The notes beneath the pieces are model-generated. The model searched no databases, was not told the origin of the DNA, and saw nothing but the letters and a program-made list of their open reading frames with translations. A program made the position numbers and the translations under genes. This document shows positions 5,405-7,390 of a stretch of DNA of 7,390 bases, piece after piece. Source of the DNA: Planctomycetota bacterium (GTDB taxonomy: Bacteria; Planctomycetota; Brocadiia; SM23-32). The first letter of the stretch is position 1. The number at the start of each line of letters is the position of its first letter. The stretch spans positions 1 to 7,390 of the forward strand of contig JAUVVP010000081.1 in assembly GCA_030604585.1 (NCBI GenBank), given 5' to 3'.

Positions 5405-6826
5405 ATGGCGTCGAAGGAAAGTATGCTGCGCAGGCTGCCCGCCGTGGACGCCTTGCTCCAGGACGAAGGCCTGGTGGGGTGCACCGGCGGCGTGCCGCGC
5501 AAGGTCGTGGCGGACTCTGTGCGCGCGTCGCTTGAGCAGATGCGTGCGTTGATCCTGGAGGGGGCCGTCGAGGAGACCGCCGACGAAGCGATCCGCGAGG
5601 CCGTGATCCTGGAGGCCAGGCGGCGCATTCGGGCCGCGGTCGGGCCCCATTACCGCAAGGTGGTCAACGCCACTGGCATCATCCTCCACACGGGCCTGGG
5701 GCGCGCCGTTCTGGCCGAGGGGGCGCTGCGGCAGATCCGAGAGGAGCTGTCCGGCTACTCCCTGCTGCAACTGGGCGCCGAGACGGGCAAGCGCTCGAAA
5801 CGCGACGGGCGGATCGAATGGCTGCTGCGGCAACTGACGGGCGCCGAGGCCGCCACGGTCGTCAACAACAACGCCGCCGCCACCCTGATCGTGCTGAACA
5901 CGGTCGCCGCGGGCAGGGAGGTCATCGTCTCGCGCGGCCAGCTCGTCGAGATAGGAGGGTCCTTCCGCCTGCCGGAGGTGATGGCGGCCGGCGGGGTGAA
6001 GCTTGTTGAGGTGGGCGCGACCAACAGGACCCACCCGCGGGACTACGAGAACGCCATCACGCAGGAGACCGCCGCCATCCTGCGCTGCCATCCGAGCAAT
6101 TACGTGATCTCGGGGTTCACGTCGGAGGTCCCTCTGGAGGAGCTGGTGGGGATTGCGCACTCTCGCGGGCTCGTGCTCATAGACGACGTCGGCGCCGGCG
6201 CGCTGGTGGACTTCTCACGCTTCGGCTTCCGACGGGAACCCACCTTGCCGGACTCCATCCGGGCCGGGGCGGACCTGGTGACCTCCAGCGCCGATAAGCT
6301 CATCGGCGCCTGCCAGGGCGGCATCATCCTCGGCAGGACCGACCTGATAGAGGCGGTGCGGAGCAACCCGCTGGCCCGGGCCGTCCGCGTCGGCAAGCTG
6401 ACACTGGCGGCGCTGGAGGCCACTCTGACGCTCTTTCTCGACGAGTCGCTCGCCCTGGCCGAGGTGCCGGTCCTGCGCATGCTCAGGCGGGAGCTGTCGG
6501 ACGTCTCCGAGCAGGCGGAGCGCATCGCGCGGGCGATCCGCAAGAGCGCTCCCGCCGGCTCCGTGCAGGTCGAGACTGTCGAGGGCTTCTCCCAGATGGG
6601 GAGCGGCTCGCTGCCGGGGCAGGACCTGCCGACGCGCTTGGTGGCGACCGGGCCGGCGGGGATGTCATCGGAAGAGCTGGCCCTGCGCCTGCGCCGCAGC
6701 GCCCCGCCGGTGTTCGCGCGCATCCGGCACGACCGGGTGCTCCTTGACCCGCGCACGCTGCTGGAGGGTGAGGAGCAGATTGTGGTGGAGGCAGTTGCCG
6801 GGGCGCTCACGACCTCTGAGCACTGA
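5405..6826 (+). CDS. selA: L-seryl-tRNA(Sec) selenium transferase
   Basis: SelA is the cytoplasmic PLP enzyme that converts seryl-tRNA(Sec) to selenocysteyl-tRNA(Sec) using selenophosphate. The predicted 473 residues are close to the E. coli protein (about 463). The N-terminal tRNA-binding part (about 1-75) includes LPAVDALL. The conserved VNATGIILHTGLGR is at 87-100, and GAETGKRSKRD at 124-134 is typical of the family. VNNNAAAT is at 153-160 and RGQLVEIGGSFRLPEVM at 177-193. The cofactor-binding LIDDVGAGAL is at 259-268, and the Schiff-base lysine is K298 in SSADKLIG. The start ATG 5405-5407 is chosen because GGGGGAA lies just upstream and the N-terminus begins like other SelA proteins. The frame stays open for 555 nt further upstream, but that part is antisense to selenoprotein B and its leader. 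Its own promoter is at 5309-5337. selB follows after 128 nt, so an operon is likely. Confidence 0.97.
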   Translation: MASKESMLRRLPAVDALLQDEGLVGCTGGVPRKVVADSVRASLEQMRALILEGAVEETADEAIREAVILEARRRIRAAVGPHYRKVVNATGIILHTGLGRAVLAEGALRQIREELSGYSLLQLGAETGKRSKRDGRIEWLLRQLTGAEAATVVNNNAAATLIVLNTVAAGREVIVSRGQLVEIGGSFRLPEVMAAGGVKLVEVGATNRTHPRDYENAITQETAAILRCHPSNYVISGFTSEVPLEELVGIAHSRGLVLIDDVGAGALVDFSRFGFRREPTLPDSIRAGADLVTSSADKLIGACQGGIILGRTDLIEAVRSNPLARAVRVGKLTLAALEATLTLFLDESLALAEVPVLRMLRRELSDVSEQAERIARAIRKSAPAGSVQVETVEGFSQMGSGSLPGQDLPTRLVATGPAGMSSEELALRLRRSAPPVFARIRHDRVLLDPRTLLEGEEQIVVEAVAGALTTSEH

Positions 6827-6954
6827 GCTGCCGAGTTCCGGGACGTGGACTTCGGAGCCGCCTCAACTGACAACCGGCAACTGACAACTGCCCCACCGAG
6901 AACGAGCACGAGAACGAGGGGGAGGGGATACCCCTCGCAGTTCAAAGGGCCGAG
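6827..6954 (+). repeat. Repeat-rich selA-selB spacer
   Basis: This 128-nt spacer contains CAACTGACAAC twice (6864-6874 and 6878-6888) and GAGAACGAG twice (6898-6906 and 6910-6918). A perfect 6-bp hairpin GAGGGG/CCCCTC with loop ATA lies at 6922-6936, 18 nt before the selB start. The hairpin has no T-run, so it is not an intrinsic terminator. These look like low-complexity intergenic repeats rather than a gene. AAAGGG at about 6944-6949 is the probable selB ribosome binding site. Confidence 0.55.
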
Positions 6955-7390
6955 ATGCCACTGGAACACCCCAACATTACGCTCGGCACGGCCGGCCACA
7001 TAGACCACGGCAAGACGGAGCTGATCAAGTTCCTTACCGGCTGCGACACCGACCGCCTGAAGGCGGAGAAGGAACGCGGCATGTCCATTGACCTGGGCTT
7101 TGCCCCCTGCACGCTCGCCAACATGCAGGTGGGGATCGTGGACGTGCCGGGCCACGAGAACTTCGTCAAGACCATGGTGGCGGGGGCGAGCGGGATGGAT
7201 GGGGTCATCCTCGTTGTGGCCGCCGACGACGGCGTCATGCCGCAGACGCGCGAGCACCTGGAGATACTGGCCCTGCTCGGCGTCGAGCACGGCGTAGTGG
7301 CGCTGACGAAGATCGACCGCGTCGAGCCCGACCACCTCGAGATGGCGCGCGAAGAGGCGCGGGACTTCCTGAAAGGGACGTTCCTGGAAG
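6955..7390 (+). CDS. selB: Selenocysteine-specific elongation factor SelB, N-terminal 145 residues (3'-truncated by window edge)
   Basis: SelB is a GTPase that carries selenocysteyl-tRNA(Sec) to the ribosome and recognises the SECIS hairpin. The visible part is most of the GTP-binding domain. The G1 motif GHIDHGKT is at 14-21 and the switch I segment [11 protein letters not shown] at 40-50, a form typical of SelB rather than EF-Tu. G3 DVPGH is at 63-67 and G4 TKID at 118-121. ATG 6955-6957 is preceded by AAAGGG with a 5-nt gap. The EF-Tu-like domains 2 and 3 and the C-terminal winged-helix repeats that bind the SECIS lie beyond the edge. It is the second gene of the selA unit and supplies the machinery needed by the two adjacent UGA-containing genes. 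No frameshift is visible. Confidence 0.96.
   Translation, partial: MPLEHPNITLGTAGHIDHGKTELIKFLTGCDTDRLKAEKERGMSIDLGFAPCTLANMQVGIVDVPGHENFVKTMVAGASGMDGVILVVAADDGVMPQTREHLEILALLGVEHGVVALTKIDRVEPDHLEMAREEARDFLKGTFLE

Noticed and set aside
6100..7335. A 411-residue minus-strand open frame opposite selA/selB
   Set aside because: It is low-complexity, Ser/Arg/Ala-rich antisense sequence of two clearly real genes. Long antisense frames are expected at this GC content.

Overview
This is a GC-rich bacterial window. The exported proteins with D-x-D-G-D-type loops, the DUF3034-like barrel and the SelB type fit a Planctomycetota/PVC-like or related environmental lineage. That placement is an inference from gene style, not a demonstrated assignment. 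The right end carries selA and the start of selB (plus strand), the selenocysteine synthesis and decoding genes. Everything to their left is on the minus strand.

The main result is that the two minus-strand genes next to selA (3670-5013 and 2028-3359) are paralogous, exported selenoproteins. Each appears to stop at a TGA (3796-3798 and 2154-2156). Read through as selenocysteine, each continues in frame for exactly 41 more codons to a TAG. The two 41-residue tails match at 26 positions, and many codons differ only at the third base. Both have the context EYG-U-GGTC-x-YSWRVP, a Sec-x-x-x-Cys pair. Both carry the same hairpin (arms GTACTCG and CGAGTAC, loop UGG) starting 14-15 nt after the UGA, with its loop at nt 22-24, as expected for a bacterial SECIS. 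A conventional gene caller would truncate both proteins at 401 and 405 residues and lose the likely active site. I do not recognise the family. A decayed third copy of the UGA/SECIS region lies at about 1815-2009.

Layout, left to right: 1-583 (-), a methyltransferase-cognate corrinoid protein running off the left edge; 730-1701 (-), a DUF3034-like outer-membrane barrel; 1744-1783 (-), a strong intrinsic terminator or leader hairpin; 1815-2009 (-), the third-copy remnant; 2028-3359 (-), selenoprotein A; 3360-3669, an intergenic stretch with a promoter candidate and a REP-like palindrome; 3670-5013 (-), selenoprotein B; 5014-5404, a divergent control region with one good sigma70-type promoter in each direction; 5405-6826 (+), selA; 6827-6954, a repeat-rich spacer; 6955 to the right edge (+), the 5' part of selB.

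Proposed logic: SelA makes Sec-tRNA and SelB delivers it at the hairpins in the two neighbouring mRNAs. The products are exported by signal peptides, fold as calcium-loop/beta-rich proteins, and use a C-terminal U-x-x-x-C pair outside the cytoplasm. No tRNA-Sec gene (selC) or selenophosphate synthetase gene (selD) is visible here.
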